From: DATGMS01 sp035303945
Lineage (GTDB): Bacteria; Bacteroidota; Bacteroidia; Cytophagales; Cyclobacteriaceae
Assembly (NCBI GenBank): GCA_035303945.1
Contig: DATGQZ010000050.1
Coordinates: forward strand, 62,001 to 126,000
Length of the DNA stretch: 64,000 nucleotides
Reading direction: 5' to 3'
In this document: positions 7,943 through 16,616 of the stretch, piece after piece
Layout: every line of letters begins with the position of its first letter
Position numbering within the stretch: position 1 is the stretch's first letter
Position numbers and translations under genes: made by a program
The notes under the pieces: model-generated
Told to the model about the DNA's origin: nothing
What the model saw: only the letters and a program-made list of their open reading frames with translations
Database searches by the model: none

Positions 7943-9403
7943 TCATTCGCCTTGCGCCAAGGAAAATCCCCTTTCGCCATCAAAGGTGTAGAGATTTTCT
8001 GTTTTAATGAAGTCAAAGCCCAGCTCACTTATTTGTTTTAATATTTCCAGTATTTGGGCGTGGGTAATGCCAGACTCTTCCGCGTTAAAAAACCTTACTC
8101 TCCAATGATCTGAGCAAAATGTCTCAGGCATGCCTTCAGGATAAACTTTCACCCCACGGTTGGTAATCAGCTGCATTTTCAATCCGTCAGCGTTCACCGC
8201 CTTCAAACGATCGCCGATCACATTGGCATCCCGATTGTTTTCTTTCCAATCAATAAAAACATCCAATCCTATCAATTCTTTAGCTGAGGGCTTCCTTTCC
8301 TTTAATTGGATCGTTCCAGAGTGATCCTCTGCCGTTTCCTTGAAGAACTGTGCCGGAGTCATAGTGATGGGTTCCTGACCCAATCGCTCGATAACCGCTT
8401 GGGCAAATTCTTGCGTGCCGACCTTTTGCGTAGATATGCCTTGCTGATAAATGTCACCGGTATGAATGCCATCTTCCAAGGTTTTCATCCAGGCATTACT
8501 GATCTTCTCAGCCACCTCTGGCTGTCCAATATGCACCAACATCATGATGGCGCCGTTCAATAGTCCGGATGGGTTAGCAATATTCTTGCCCGCAATGTCA
8601 GGAGCCGATCCGTGAATAGCTTCAAACATTGCTACATCTTCCCCAACATTAGATGAACCGCCCAATCCGACAGAACCTGTCACCTGAGCGGCTATGTCAG
8701 AAATGATATCACCATACAGGTTGAGCGTCACGATCACATCAAAGGTATCCGGCCTTTCGGCAATTAACGCAGCACCGATATCAATAATCTTGTGATCAGC
8801 TTGTATGTCCGGGTATTCCTGCGCGACCTCATTGAAAACCTTATGGAACAGGCCGTCAGCGAGCTTCATGATGTTGTCTTTGGTCATGCAAGTAACCTTC
8901 TTCCGGTTGTACTTCCTGGCATACTCAAAAGCATAACGGATAATTTTTTCGCTTCCCGGCCTGGAAATCAACTTTAGGCACTGGTATACTTCATCCGTCT
9001 GCCGGTGTTCTATCCCTGCATATAAGTCTTCCTCATTTTCCCTTACAATGACCAAGTCCGTCTTTGGGTAGTGCGTCTTGATAAAAGGGGAATAAGCTTT
9101 ACATGGCCTCACATTAGCAAAAAGCCCCAATGTTTTCCTTGTGGTGACATTGAGGCTTTTAAATCCTCCTCCTTGGGGAGTGGTGATGGGCGATTTGAGG
9201 AATACTTTGGTTTCCCTCAGAGAGTCCCAAGCCCTATCCTCAATCCCAGAACTAATTCCTTTTAAATATACCTGTTCGCCTATCTCGATTACATCCGGCT
9301 CTATCTGCGCACCTGCCGCCTCCAAAATGGAAAGTGTGGCTTTCATGATTTCCGGTCCGATGCCATCGCCGTAAGCGACTGTGATTTTTCTCTTGGAAGA
9401 CAT
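7943..9403 (-). CDS. icd: NADP-dependent isocitrate dehydrogenase (Thermus/Rickettsia-type, with C-terminal extension)
   Basis: 486 residues from ATG 9403; the upstream in-frame extension to 9439 lacks conservation. The start KITVAYGDGIGPEIM and the segment SLNVTTRKTLGLFANVRP followed by IVRENEEDLYAGIEH are the substrate and Mg-binding core of the isocitrate/isopropylmalate dehydrogenase family. NLYGDIISDIAAQ and EAIHGSAPDIAGKNIANP follow. After the common core (about 335 residues) there is a 130-150 residue extra C-terminal domain, which marks the longer Thermus-type isocitrate dehydrogenase rather than leuB. Role: oxidative decarboxylation of isocitrate to 2-oxoglutarate in the TCA cycle. 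It is a single reverse gene bounded by terminators shared with typA. Confidence 0.88.
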   Translation of the reverse strand: MSSKRKITVAYGDGIGPEIMKATLSILEAAGAQIEPDVIEIGEQVYLKGISSGIEDRAWDSLRETKVFLKSPITTPQGGGFKSLNVTTRKTLGLFANVRPCKAYSPFIKTHYPKTDLVIVRENEEDLYAGIEHRQTDEVYQCLKLISRPGSEKIIRYAFEYARKYNRKKVTCMTKDNIMKLADGLFHKVFNEVAQEYPDIQADHKIIDIGAALIAERPDTFDVIVTLNLYGDIISDIAAQVTGSVGLGGSSNVGEDVAMFEAIHGSAPDIAGKNIANPSGLLNGAIMMLVHIGQPEVAEKISNAWMKTLEDGIHTGDIYQQGISTQKVGTQEFAQAVIERLGQEPITMTPAQFFKETAEDHSGTIQLKERKPSAKELIGLDVFIDWKENNRDANVIGDRLKAVNADGLKMQLITNRGVKVYPEGMPETFCSDHWRVRFFNAEESGITHAQILEILKQISELGFDFIKTENLYTFDGERGFSLAQGE

Positions 9404-9438
9404 ATCAAATATTTTACGTGAACTAAAATTGATCTCCA

Positions 9439-9446
9439 CAAATGTA
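9439..9446 (-). promoter_or_regulatory. candidate -7 promoter box for icd
   Basis: CAAATGTA on the plus strand is TACATTTG in the gene direction, matching TAnnTTTG, 35 bases before the ATG. No clear -33 TTTG. Confidence 0.4.
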
Positions 9447-9567
9447 ACGAAATTTGGTCAATGGGCGTTTCGTAATTTTTTTAGTTGGAAAGGAAAATCT
9501 AGCTGCTTCAAAAATCTGTATGCAAAAAACCTTATAAGGTGCTGAAAGCGAATTTTATCCCGAATAC

Positions 9568-9598
9568 TTTGTCTTTGGCTGCCGTCCTTGTATATTTG
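9568..9598 (+). promoter_or_regulatory. promoter of the crotonase gene (TTTG-N19-TATATTTG)
   Basis: TTTG (9568-9571), exactly 19 bases, then TATATTTG (9591-9598): a full match to the primary sigma consensus of Bacteroidota. The ATG follows after 23 bases. Confidence 0.7.
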
Positions 9599-9621
9599 AG
9601 CCTTCATATGGACGTATAAGA

Positions 9622-10407
9622 ATGGCTGAATCAAAAAATATTCTTTCAGAAAGTAAAGATGGAATACTGTATCTCACCATCAATAGAGAGCCAAAGCTCA
9701 ACGCACTAGACTACAGGACTTTACAAGAAATCAAAAATATTTTTAATGAGGTCAGTGACAACAAATCCATCCGGGCTGTAATTATAACAGGAGCAGGCGA
9801 AAAAGCCTTTGCCGCCGGAGCTGACATCAACGAAATTGCCGAGCTTAATGAGCTTAATGCGAGGAAATTTTCGGAAAGTGGTCAAGAGATTTTTAACCTT
9901 ATCGAAACCTGCCACAAGCCTGTAATTGCAGTAGTAAATGGTTATGCTTTGGGCGGTGGCTGTGAGTTGGCTATGGCTTGCCATATGCGAATCGCTTCCT
10001 CAAATGCCATGTTTGGTCAGCCAGAGGTAAACCTCGGCATCATTCCTGGATATGGAGGCACCCAAAGATTAACGATGTTAATCGGTAGAGGGAAAGCTTG
10101 TGAACTGCTGATGACCGGTGATATGATCGGAGCGGAAGAAGCAAAAGACCTGAGATTGGTCAATCACGTGTTGCCCACTAAAGCCGATGCCATTGCCAAA
10201 GCTGAAGAAATTATTCAAAAAATCATGGGCAAAGCGCCGCTTGCCATAGGGATGATCGTAGATTGCATCAACTCTGTTTTCGAAGATAATGAAAATGGCT
10301 ATCAGATAGAGGCTAATAGCTTCGCACGGTGTGTCAAATCGGAAGATTATCTCGAAGGTACAGCTGCCTTCCTTGAAAAGAGAAAACCTAATTTTAAGGG
10401 GGAGTAA
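9622..10407 (+). CDS. enoyl-CoA hydratase/isomerase (crotonase family)
   Basis: 261 residues, standard crotonase length. The oxyanion-hole segment AFAAGADINEIAEL and the central GYALGGGCELAMAC are present, with both hydratase glutamates conserved (Glu115 in CELAM and Glu135 in QPEVNLG), so hydratase activity on short-chain enoyl-CoA (fatty acid or butyrate-type metabolism) is likely. One oddity: the residue after AMAC, normally Asp, is His121. The C-terminal helical trimerisation part is complete (YLEGTAAFLEKRKPNF). It has its own strong promoter and a terminator overlapping its stop, so it is probably monocistronic; no other beta-oxidation gene is adjacent. Confidence 0.9.
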   Translation: MAESKNILSESKDGILYLTINREPKLNALDYRTLQEIKNIFNEVSDNKSIRAVIITGAGEKAFAAGADINEIAELNELNARKFSESGQEIFNLIETCHKPVIAVVNGYALGGGCELAMACHMRIASSNAMFGQPEVNLGIIPGYGGTQRLTMLIGRGKACELLMTGDMIGAEEAKDLRLVNHVLPTKADAIAKAEEIIQKIMGKAPLAIGMIVDCINSVFEDNENGYQIEANSFARCVKSEDYLEGTAAFLEKRKPNFKGE

Positions 10408-10424
10408 ATCCCCTTTATTTTTTT
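10396..10424 (+). terminator. terminator overlapping the crotonase stop codon
   Basis: Stem AAGGGG (10396-10401) / CCCCTT (10410-10415) followed by TTATTTTTTTT. The stem includes the last codons and the stop TAA. Confidence 0.65.
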
Positions 10425-10429
10425 TACCC

Positions 10430-11971
10430 ATGAGCCAACTTAAAAAATTAGCCGGACAAACGGCGATTTATGGTATCAGCAGTATTCTGGGTAAAACAAT
10501 CAATTTTTTACTGATTCCCATTTACACTGCTTATCTTCCCAAAGAAGATGTCGGCGCTTTCACTGTCATTTACTCTTTCATCGCCTTTTTTAACATCATC
10601 TTTACCTACGGCATGGAAACTTCCTTTTTCCGTTTTTCTACTGGTAAAGGATTGGATGGTAGCCGGGTATATAGTAACGCCCAATCACTGATCATTACAA
10701 GTTCTCTCTTGCTTGGAGGACTACTCTACCTGAGTGCTGTTCCTCTTGCTGAGCTTTTAGGTTATGGCGGGAAAGCCTATTTATTCAGATGGGTGTCACT
10801 TATCCTTACCATCGATGCTGTCATGGCTATTCCCTATGCAAAGCTTAGGGTAGAAGGAAAAGCCTTGGCTTTTGCCTTAACCAAATTATTGAACATCCTC
10901 CTCAATGTGGTATTTAACATCTTATTCATTGTTGTTTGCTACCACATCTCGACAAGTGATCTGCTTCCATCCCTTAAGCCAGCCATCGAATGGATATACA
11001 ATCCGGCTTGGGGAGTAGACTATATACTGCTTTCCAATCTAATAGCCAATGCCTTAATTCTCCCTCTACTATTCTATTTGACAGGTACCTTTACCTTTAG
11101 CTTGGAAAAGGACATATTAATGCCTATGTGGTATTATGCATTACCTCTACTATTTATGGGATTGGCAGGGGTGACCAACGAGGTATTTTCCAGGGGCCTA
11201 TTCGAGTATGCCCTGCCAGAAGGTTTCTATGAAGGGTTGAACAATAGAGAGGCAGGAGGAGTTTTTGGTGCCAGTTTTAAACTGGCGATCCTGATGAACC
11301 TAATCATTCAAGCATTTAAGTATGCAGCCGAACCTTTTTTCTTTCAGCAGGCAAACAATAAAAACAATCCGGCGGTCTTCGCCAAGGTAATGCATTGGTT
11401 TATCATCTTCTGCTCCCTGTTGATGTTGGCGGTTACTGTTAACCTCGAGATGATTGGTTCTTTATTTCTCCGGGGAGAAGGTTATGAAAAAGGTTTAAGT
11501 ATGGTACCGATTCTATTGCTTGGCTACCTCTTCCTGGGCATCTATTATAATCTGAGCATATGGTTTAAGATTACCGACAATACAAAGTTCAGTTTATACA
11601 TCACTTTGGTCGGAGCTGTGGTAACTTTAATTGTAGTGCTCACCCTTATTCCGGTTTTTGGTTTTATAGGTGCAGCATTGAGTACACTGTTGTCCTATAT
11701 GGTGATGACCATTGCCTGTTACATCATTGGCCAAAAATATTATCCTGTACCCTATCAAACCAAGAAGGGTATTTTCTACCTCACGACCGCCTTCGTTTTA
11801 GGTTATGTGGGTTTTGTAGTTGAGCTGGAAAATGGATTTTTCGAGTTCCTCCTCAGCAACCTTTTCCTTTTGGCTTATGGCTCAATCGTTGTCTTAATGG
11901 AAAAAAAGGAATTATATTTGATCTTTCAGTCCATCTTCGCAAAAAAAGACCATGCAAATAAAAGTCATTAA
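10430..11971 (+). CDS. polysaccharide/oligosaccharide flippase (Wzx/MATE-like, MOP superfamily)
   Basis: 513 residues from ATG 10430. The frame is open back to 10331, but that part overlaps the crotonase gene and is polar, whereas MSQLKKLAGQTAIYGISSILGKTINFLLIPIYT is the classic start of Wzx-type flippases. About 12-14 hydrophobic helices run through the whole chain, including the conserved segment GAFTVIYSFIAFFNIIFTYGMETSFFRF. Members move undecaprenyl-linked sugar units across the inner membrane for polysaccharide or glycan assembly. No glycosyltransferases are adjacent, so the substrate is unknown. It overlaps dut by 20 bases, which implies co-transcription. Confidence 0.88.
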   Translation: MSQLKKLAGQTAIYGISSILGKTINFLLIPIYTAYLPKEDVGAFTVIYSFIAFFNIIFTYGMETSFFRFSTGKGLDGSRVYSNAQSLIITSSLLLGGLLYLSAVPLAELLGYGGKAYLFRWVSLILTIDAVMAIPYAKLRVEGKALAFALTKLLNILLNVVFNILFIVVCYHISTSDLLPSLKPAIEWIYNPAWGVDYILLSNLIANALILPLLFYLTGTFTFSLEKDILMPMWYYALPLLFMGLAGVTNEVFSRGLFEYALPEGFYEGLNNREAGGVFGASFKLAILMNLIIQAFKYAAEPFFFQQANNKNNPAVFAKVMHWFIIFCSLLMLAVTVNLEMIGSLFLRGEGYEKGLSMVPILLLGYLFLGIYYNLSIWFKITDNTKFSLYITLVGAVVTLIVVLTLIPVFGFIGAALSTLLSYMVMTIACYIIGQKYYPVPYQTKKGIFYLTTAFVLGYVGFVVELENGFFEFLLSNLFLLAYGSIVVLMEKKELYLIFQSIFAKKDHANKSH

Positions 11972-12386
11972 TCAATCCAAACACCCCCTCCCTGCTTATC
12001 AGACAGCCCTTTCTGCTGGTTTGGACCTTCGAGCACATCTGGAAGAACCTGTAGTGCTAGAGCCGCTGGAAAGAAGGCTCATCGGCACAGGACTGTTTAT
12101 AGAGCTGCCTTCAGGATACGAGGCTCAAATACGACCTAGGAGCGGTTTGGCTTATAAGCACGGAATCTCCGTATTGAACAGCCCTGGAACAATTGATGCG
12201 GATTACAGAGGTGAAATCAAGGTACTGCTGGTCAATTTGAGCAATGAAGCATTTGCAGTCAATGATGGTGAAAGGATTGCCCAGATGATTGTAGCCAAGC
12301 ATGAGCAGATCCAATGGCTGGAAACGGAAGATCTATCCCAGACAGAAAGAGGTGCGGGCGGTTATGGAAGCACCGGAAAACACTAA
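11952..12386 (+). CDS. dut: deoxyuridine 5'-triphosphate nucleotidohydrolase (dUTPase)
   Basis: 144 residues, the normal trimeric dUTPase size. All five motifs are visible: motif 1 SAGLDLRA, motif 2 RPRSGLA, motif 3 GTIDADYRGEI with the catalytic Asp, motif 4 GERIAQMI and motif 5 RGAGGYGSTG near the C terminus. It hydrolyses dUTP to dUMP and pyrophosphate, keeping uracil out of DNA and feeding thymidylate synthesis. The start ATG lies inside the last 20 bases of the flippase gene, so translation may be coupled. No terminator is seen in the 159 bases before the next gene. Confidence 0.96.
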   Translation: MQIKVINQSKHPLPAYQTALSAGLDLRAHLEEPVVLEPLERRLIGTGLFIELPSGYEAQIRPRSGLAYKHGISVLNSPGTIDADYRGEIKVLLVNLSNEAFAVNDGERIAQMIVAKHEQIQWLETEDLSQTERGAGGYGSTGKH

Positions 12387-12545
12387 ATAATTGGCTAGGA
12401 ACCATTTCTGCTGAAAATTTGTACCTTTTCTGAACAAAGTCACTACTTCAACTTCAAGCACCAAGGCTATTCGCTACCCGTAAGCCCAAAACGCTTCTTG
12501 ACGCTACAGCGATCTTGTTACCTCGAGCCCTCGTGTTTCACATTT

Positions 12546-14291
12546 ATGGATAATTGCATTAAGAAAATATTGAAAGTGCTTTTGGGGATAATGGTCCTAA
12601 GTCCATTCGTTACCATTGATAGCCATTCCCAGAGCCTGCTTTCGAAAAAAGAAAGAAAGTTTCAGTTTCAACAGGCACAGGCAGACAGGTTGTTTATCGA
12701 GGGCCAGCGGTTTTTAATGTTGGAGGACTATGAAAAAGCTTATTTTTATTTCAATAGAGCCCTGGAAGAAAAACCACAATCGGCGGCAATAAACTACAAG
12801 ATCGCTGAAATACTTGCGCGGGCAAACAAACTGGATGAAGCCCTCCAACATGGATTGAAAGCTGTAGAAGCAGATCCGGAAAATAAATACTATCACCTGT
12901 TGGTGGCTGAGATATACAGCAAGCAGAAAAAGCCTGATCAAGCTGCTGAAGTACTAAGCTCCCTGATGGAAAATTCAGAGGAAAATCAGCAATATATTTT
13001 GGACCTTGCCTCCTTGTACCTCAACTCCAAAAATTATAACAAGGCGCTAGAGGCCTTAGACCAAGCGGAGGAGTTTTATGGAGTAGTGGCTCAGCTATCC
13101 TTTCAAAAGCAGAAAATCTACCTTCAGAAAAATGACCTTGATGGTGCGGTCAAAGAAGGAGAAAAACTAATCGAAGCACATCCCGGCCATTCGCAATATG
13201 TGCTTGCCTTGGTGGAGATATTGTTTAACAATGGAAAAACGGATGATGCCTTAGAGGTAGTGTTGAGCGCTTTAGAAACTTATCCTCACCAACCAGACCT
13301 TCATTTGGCAGCCTATACGCTCTACAAAGAAAAGCGGGAATATGAAACTGCCCAAAATTATTTGATCAAAGCATTTTCCAATCCTGACCTCGCTGGGGAC
13401 GTTAAAGCCAAAGCCTTTTCGGATATTCAAAGAGAGACCAAAAGTGAAAAAAGGAATGCGTTATTAAGCCAATTGCGTCAGATGATGCTGGAACACCATC
13501 CCCAAGATCCAATCGTTCTCACCTCCCTAGGGGATTATGAATTGTACAACCAAAGCAAAGCAGGCGCTCTAACCTATTATCAAAAAGCCTTAGAGAACAA
13601 TGTTAAACAGGAACTCGTTGTTCAAAACACCATTAGCTTGATGTTTGAGTTAGGGAAGGATTTTGCGGATATTGAAAAATATACTGTTTTGGCGGTTGAT
13701 GAGTTTCCCGATAAACCAGAATTCTGGTTTTTTGATGGGACGGCTAAATTAGCGCAAAAGAAATACGAAGAAGCTGCCAGCTCACTGGAAAAAGCATTAG
13801 AACTCAATAAAGGAAATAATAAGCAATTGGATATTTTGCTTAAGGGACAGCTTGGAGACACCTATCATTACTTGGGCAGGAAAGAAGATGCGTTTTCCAC
13901 CTATGAGGAGGCGTTAAAGATGAATCCTGATAATGATCAAGTATTGAATAATTATGCGTACTTCTTGTCGTTGGATAAGAAGGATCTTGAAAAAGCGAAA
14001 AGCATGTCAGGCAAGCTTGTTGCTAAGTTTCCCAATAATGCTACGTACCTCGATACACATGCCTGGGTTTTGTTTCAACTAAAGGAGTATGAGGAGGCTA
14101 TCAAGTTTATGAAGAAGGCCCTAGACCATCAGTCTGAACCTAGTGGGGTGATGCTCGAGCACTATGGCGATATATTATTCAAGTTAGGAAACAAAAAAGG
14201 AGCGTTGGAATATTGGAAAGAAGCACAGCTCTTGGATGATGTGTCCGAGTTCCTTCCCAAAAAAATCAAGGATCAGCAGTATTATGAATAA
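12546..14291 (+). CDS. exported TPR-repeat protein
   Basis: 581 residues from ATG 12546; an earlier in-frame ATG exists at 12498, but the signal-peptide-like start MDNCIKKILKVLLGIMVLSPF fits better. After the leader the whole chain is tetratricopeptide repeats, at least ten (for example AAINYKIAEILARANKLDEA, DQVLNNYAYFLS, EAIKFMKKALDHQSEPSG). TPR solenoids mediate protein contacts, so no enzymatic role is claimed. It heads a tight trio with the DUF4292 lipoprotein (8-base overlap) and the EnvC-like protein, an arrangement I recall as common in Bacteroidota and suggestive of an envelope function. Likely location is the periplasm. Confidence 0.8.
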   Translation: MDNCIKKILKVLLGIMVLSPFVTIDSHSQSLLSKKERKFQFQQAQADRLFIEGQRFLMLEDYEKAYFYFNRALEEKPQSAAINYKIAEILARANKLDEALQHGLKAVEADPENKYYHLLVAEIYSKQKKPDQAAEVLSSLMENSEENQQYILDLASLYLNSKNYNKALEALDQAEEFYGVVAQLSFQKQKIYLQKNDLDGAVKEGEKLIEAHPGHSQYVLALVEILFNNGKTDDALEVVLSALETYPHQPDLHLAAYTLYKEKREYETAQNYLIKAFSNPDLAGDVKAKAFSDIQRETKSEKRNALLSQLRQMMLEHHPQDPIVLTSLGDYELYNQSKAGALTYYQKALENNVKQELVVQNTISLMFELGKDFADIEKYTVLAVDEFPDKPEFWFFDGTAKLAQKKYEEAASSLEKALELNKGNNKQLDILLKGQLGDTYHYLGRKEDAFSTYEEALKMNPDNDQVLNNYAYFLSLDKKDLEKAKSMSGKLVAKFPNNATYLDTHAWVLFQLKEYEEAIKFMKKALDHQSEPSGVMLEHYGDILFKLGNKKGALEYWKEAQLLDDVSEFLPKKIKDQQYYE

Positions 14292-15024
14292 ACGATTTTT
14301 ACTTGTCTTTTTCCTTTTCGCAATTTTTGCCTCAAGCTGTTCAAAGAAAGCGGTGCTTTATTCCTCTGATGCGGTAATGGAGGAATTCGAACCAACTTAT
14401 TTTGACTATAATTACCTCTCCTCACGTTCGAGAATTTCACTCGAGGAACACAATGGAAGAACGACAAAAGGCACCTTGAACGTCCGTGCCAAAAAAGATA
14501 GCATTATCTGGTTTAGCCTTTCGCCCGGCTTGGGCATAGAAGCTGCGCGCGGTGTGCTGACTAACGAGGCTATTAAAATTAAAGATCGGGTAAATGGAAA
14601 GGATATTGATATGACCTATGATCAGTTTGAGGAGAGTTATGGTATCAAACTGACGCTTGACCTGTTTCAAAATATCCTTTTTGGGAATCTCCCCCACGAA
14701 CTAAGCTATCGGGACCGCCTTATTCGGGTGGGTAGAACTTTTGAACTTTATCAACAAAGAGAAAATGTGCGTTACAAATCCGTCATCGGCACCGAACATG
14801 GAAAGGTGACCAGTTTAGAGACCGTTTCTGAGCAACATGATGGAGAATTGGTAGCGACTTACCCTGATTTTAGTGAGGTCAACAACCAACCCTTTGCCCA
14901 CCGTATACTGATTAAAATGATCCTTAATCTACCCAACAAACCCAAATCCAAAACATTGGTAAACCTTGAGGTCAATAAGGTTGATCTTACTGACGAACCA
15001 CTTACCTTTCCCTATAATTTTTAA
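14284..15024 (+). CDS. DUF4292 family lipoprotein
   Basis: 246 residues from ATG 14284, which overlaps the TPR gene by 8 bases. The leader MNKRFLLVFFLFAIFASSC ends in a lipobox cysteine (Cys19). The mature part resembles DUF4292 (LolA/LppX-like fold): SRISLEEHNGRTTKGTLNVRAKKDSIIWFSLSPGLGIEAAR is the characteristic segment, describing a beta-rich lipid-binding half-barrel. Function is not established; the fold relation suggests lipid or lipoprotein handling at the outer membrane. It ends 3 bases before envC. The earlier frame start at 14236 lies wholly in the TPR gene and is not used. Confidence 0.8.
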   Translation: MNKRFLLVFFLFAIFASSCSKKAVLYSSDAVMEEFEPTYFDYNYLSSRSRISLEEHNGRTTKGTLNVRAKKDSIIWFSLSPGLGIEAARGVLTNEAIKIKDRVNGKDIDMTYDQFEESYGIKLTLDLFQNILFGNLPHELSYRDRLIRVGRTFELYQQRENVRYKSVIGTEHGKVTSLETVSEQHDGELVATYPDFSEVNNQPFAHRILIKMILNLPNKPKSKTLVNLEVNKVDLTDEPLTFPYNF

Positions 15025-15027
15025 AGA

Positions 15028-16281
15028 ATGCAAAGGGTAATACCATTTTTCCTTGCTATTATAGTGGTACTGACATGCCTTACATGCTTACCACAAGCGC
15101 ATGCCCAGACGAAGAAAACGCGGGCACAGCTGGAAAAAGAAAAAGCTGAGGTTCAAAAACGCCTGAGAGAATTTGATAAAATCCTTCAGCAGACTGCCAG
15201 CCGAAAAAAAAACAGTTTGGGAGAACTAAAGGCCGTCAACAGCCAGCTGGAAACCCGCATGGCATTTATCCGCACACTAAACAATGAAGTCAATCTGATC
15301 AACCGGGAAATTTCTGAAACAGAGCAGAAGATCACCCAGCTGGAAAAAGACCTTCAGAATTTGAAGGAGGAATACAGCAACATGATTTATGTGTCGTATA
15401 AGTTGAATAGCGGCGTGACGATCATGACCTTTATTTTTAGCTCTTCGACATTCAGGCAGCTCTATATGAGATTAAGATACTTAAAGCAGTATAGCGATGC
15501 ACGGAAAAAGCAGGTGGCCGAAATCGAAAGGGTAAATCTGGCCCTTGAAGATCAGAGGAAGTTATTGGAGAGCAAGAAAGAAGAAAAACAGTTGGCTCTT
15601 GACCAGGAGCAAAAGCAAAAACAACAACTGGATGTGCTTAAAAAAGAACAACAAAGCATCGTTCAGACTTTAACGCAGAAGGAGGAGGAACTTAAAAAAG
15701 AAATTGCGGCGACCAAAAGGCAGCAGGAGCAATTAAACAAGCTGATTACTATGGTGATTGAAGAAGAAATTAGAGCGGCAGAGGCAGATGCCAAAAAAGC
15801 AAATACAAAAACAACGGCTAAGGCACCTGGTAGCAAGATTCCTCTAACACCTGAAGGAGCGGCATTGTCTAGCTCTTTTGCAGGCAATAAGGGAAAAATA
15901 CCTTGGCCGGTGGCCAGCGGATTTATCAGCAAACGCTATGGTACCCACCCCCACCCTACCTTAAAGGGCATTATGGAAACCAATGATGGCGTCGATATTC
16001 AAACCAATCCCGATGAGACGGTACGGTCTGTATTTGATGGAACGGTCACTAAAATTACGACAGTACCAGGAATGGGCGGCACCGTCATCATCCGGCATGG
16101 AGAATATTATACCATGTATAGCCGTTTGAAAACCATAACAGTAAAATCCGGGCAGCAGGTAAAGACCAATACTCCCATTGGAACAGTATATACCAATAAA
16201 GACGGTGTAGCTGAAGTACACTTTCAGACTTGGAAGGGCTTAGAAGTGATGAACCCTGCTATATGGTTGTCCCAACGGTAA
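15028..16281 (+). CDS. EnvC-like murein hydrolase activator (degenerate M23 domain)
   Basis: 417 residues: signal peptide (about 1-26, cut after AHA), long coiled coil (about 30-250, rich in Lys, Glu and Gln), low-complexity linker, and a C-terminal LytM/M23 domain (about 300-417). The metal ligands are lost. The usual H-x3-D motif reads NDGVD, the Y-A-H-L histidine position reads YSRL, and of the HxH pair only VHF remains. It should therefore be catalytically inactive, like E. coli EnvC, which activates division amidases in the periplasm through its coiled coil and LytM domain. It ends the TPR-DUF4292-EnvC operon; the amidase partner is not in this window. Confidence 0.88.
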   Translation: MQRVIPFFLAIIVVLTCLTCLPQAHAQTKKTRAQLEKEKAEVQKRLREFDKILQQTASRKKNSLGELKAVNSQLETRMAFIRTLNNEVNLINREISETEQKITQLEKDLQNLKEEYSNMIYVSYKLNSGVTIMTFIFSSSTFRQLYMRLRYLKQYSDARKKQVAEIERVNLALEDQRKLLESKKEEKQLALDQEQKQKQQLDVLKKEQQSIVQTLTQKEEELKKEIAATKRQQEQLNKLITMVIEEEIRAAEADAKKANTKTTAKAPGSKIPLTPEGAALSSSFAGNKGKIPWPVASGFISKRYGTHPHPTLKGIMETNDGVDIQTNPDETVRSVFDGTVTKITTVPGMGGTVIIRHGEYYTMYSRLKTITVKSGQQVKTNTPIGTVYTNKDGVAEVHFQTWKGLEVMNPAIWLSQR

Positions 16282-16302
16282 ACAGTATTAAATATTAATT
16301 CC

Positions 16303-16310
16303 TATATTTG
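16303..16310 (+). promoter_or_regulatory. upstream TATATTTG box before tatA
   Basis: Matches TAnnTTTG but has no TTTG at the right distance. It lies 61 bases upstream of the second, complete promoter and could be a minor start. Confidence 0.25.
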
Positions 16311-16340
16311 AAAAAATGCAAAATAACTCTGTGGCTTTCC

Positions 16341-16371
16341 TTTGTGTTAAAAAAGCACAGTGATATATTTG
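16341..16371 (+). promoter_or_regulatory. strong promoter for tatA and the downstream gene run (TTTG-N19-TATATTTG)
   Basis: TTTG (16341-16344), exactly 19 bases, TATATTTG (16364-16371): both elements of the Bacteroidota housekeeping promoter. The ATG of tatA follows after 30 bases. From here ten genes run in the same direction to 32282 with small gaps. Confidence 0.78.
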
Positions 16372-16401
16372 TGATATTATCATAACCAAAACAAGCTTAT
16401 T

Positions 16402-16599
16402 ATGAATACATTGGGTTTCATTCAAAACATAGGAGGAGGGTCATTGGTGCTCATCATCTTAGTGATCATTCTCCTATTTGGTGCGAAAAGAATCCCTGAA
16501 TTGGCAAGAGGGCTGGGTAGAGGAATCAGAGAATTCAAAGATGCCACCAAAGAAATTCAGGATGATTTAGAGGAAGGTCTTAAAGACAAGAAGAAATAA
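16402..16599 (+). CDS. tatA: twin-arginine translocase subunit TatA/E
   Basis: 65 residues. One N-terminal membrane helix (about 14-29) is followed by the FGAKRIPELARGLGRGIREF hinge and amphipathic helix, the hallmark of TatA (FG motif, PxLAR), then a short acidic/basic tail. It forms the pore of the Tat system, exporting folded proteins with an RR leader. Two likely Tat substrates are in this window (genes at 32373-33500 and 47954-48904). No tatC is adjacent. It is the first gene after the strong promoter and lies 17 bases before gatA. Confidence 0.95.
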   Translation: MNTLGFIQNIGGGSLVLIILVIILLFGAKRIPELARGLGRGIREFKDATKEIQDDLEEGLKDKKK

Positions 16600-16616
16600 C
16601 ATTTAATTCTCGGACG

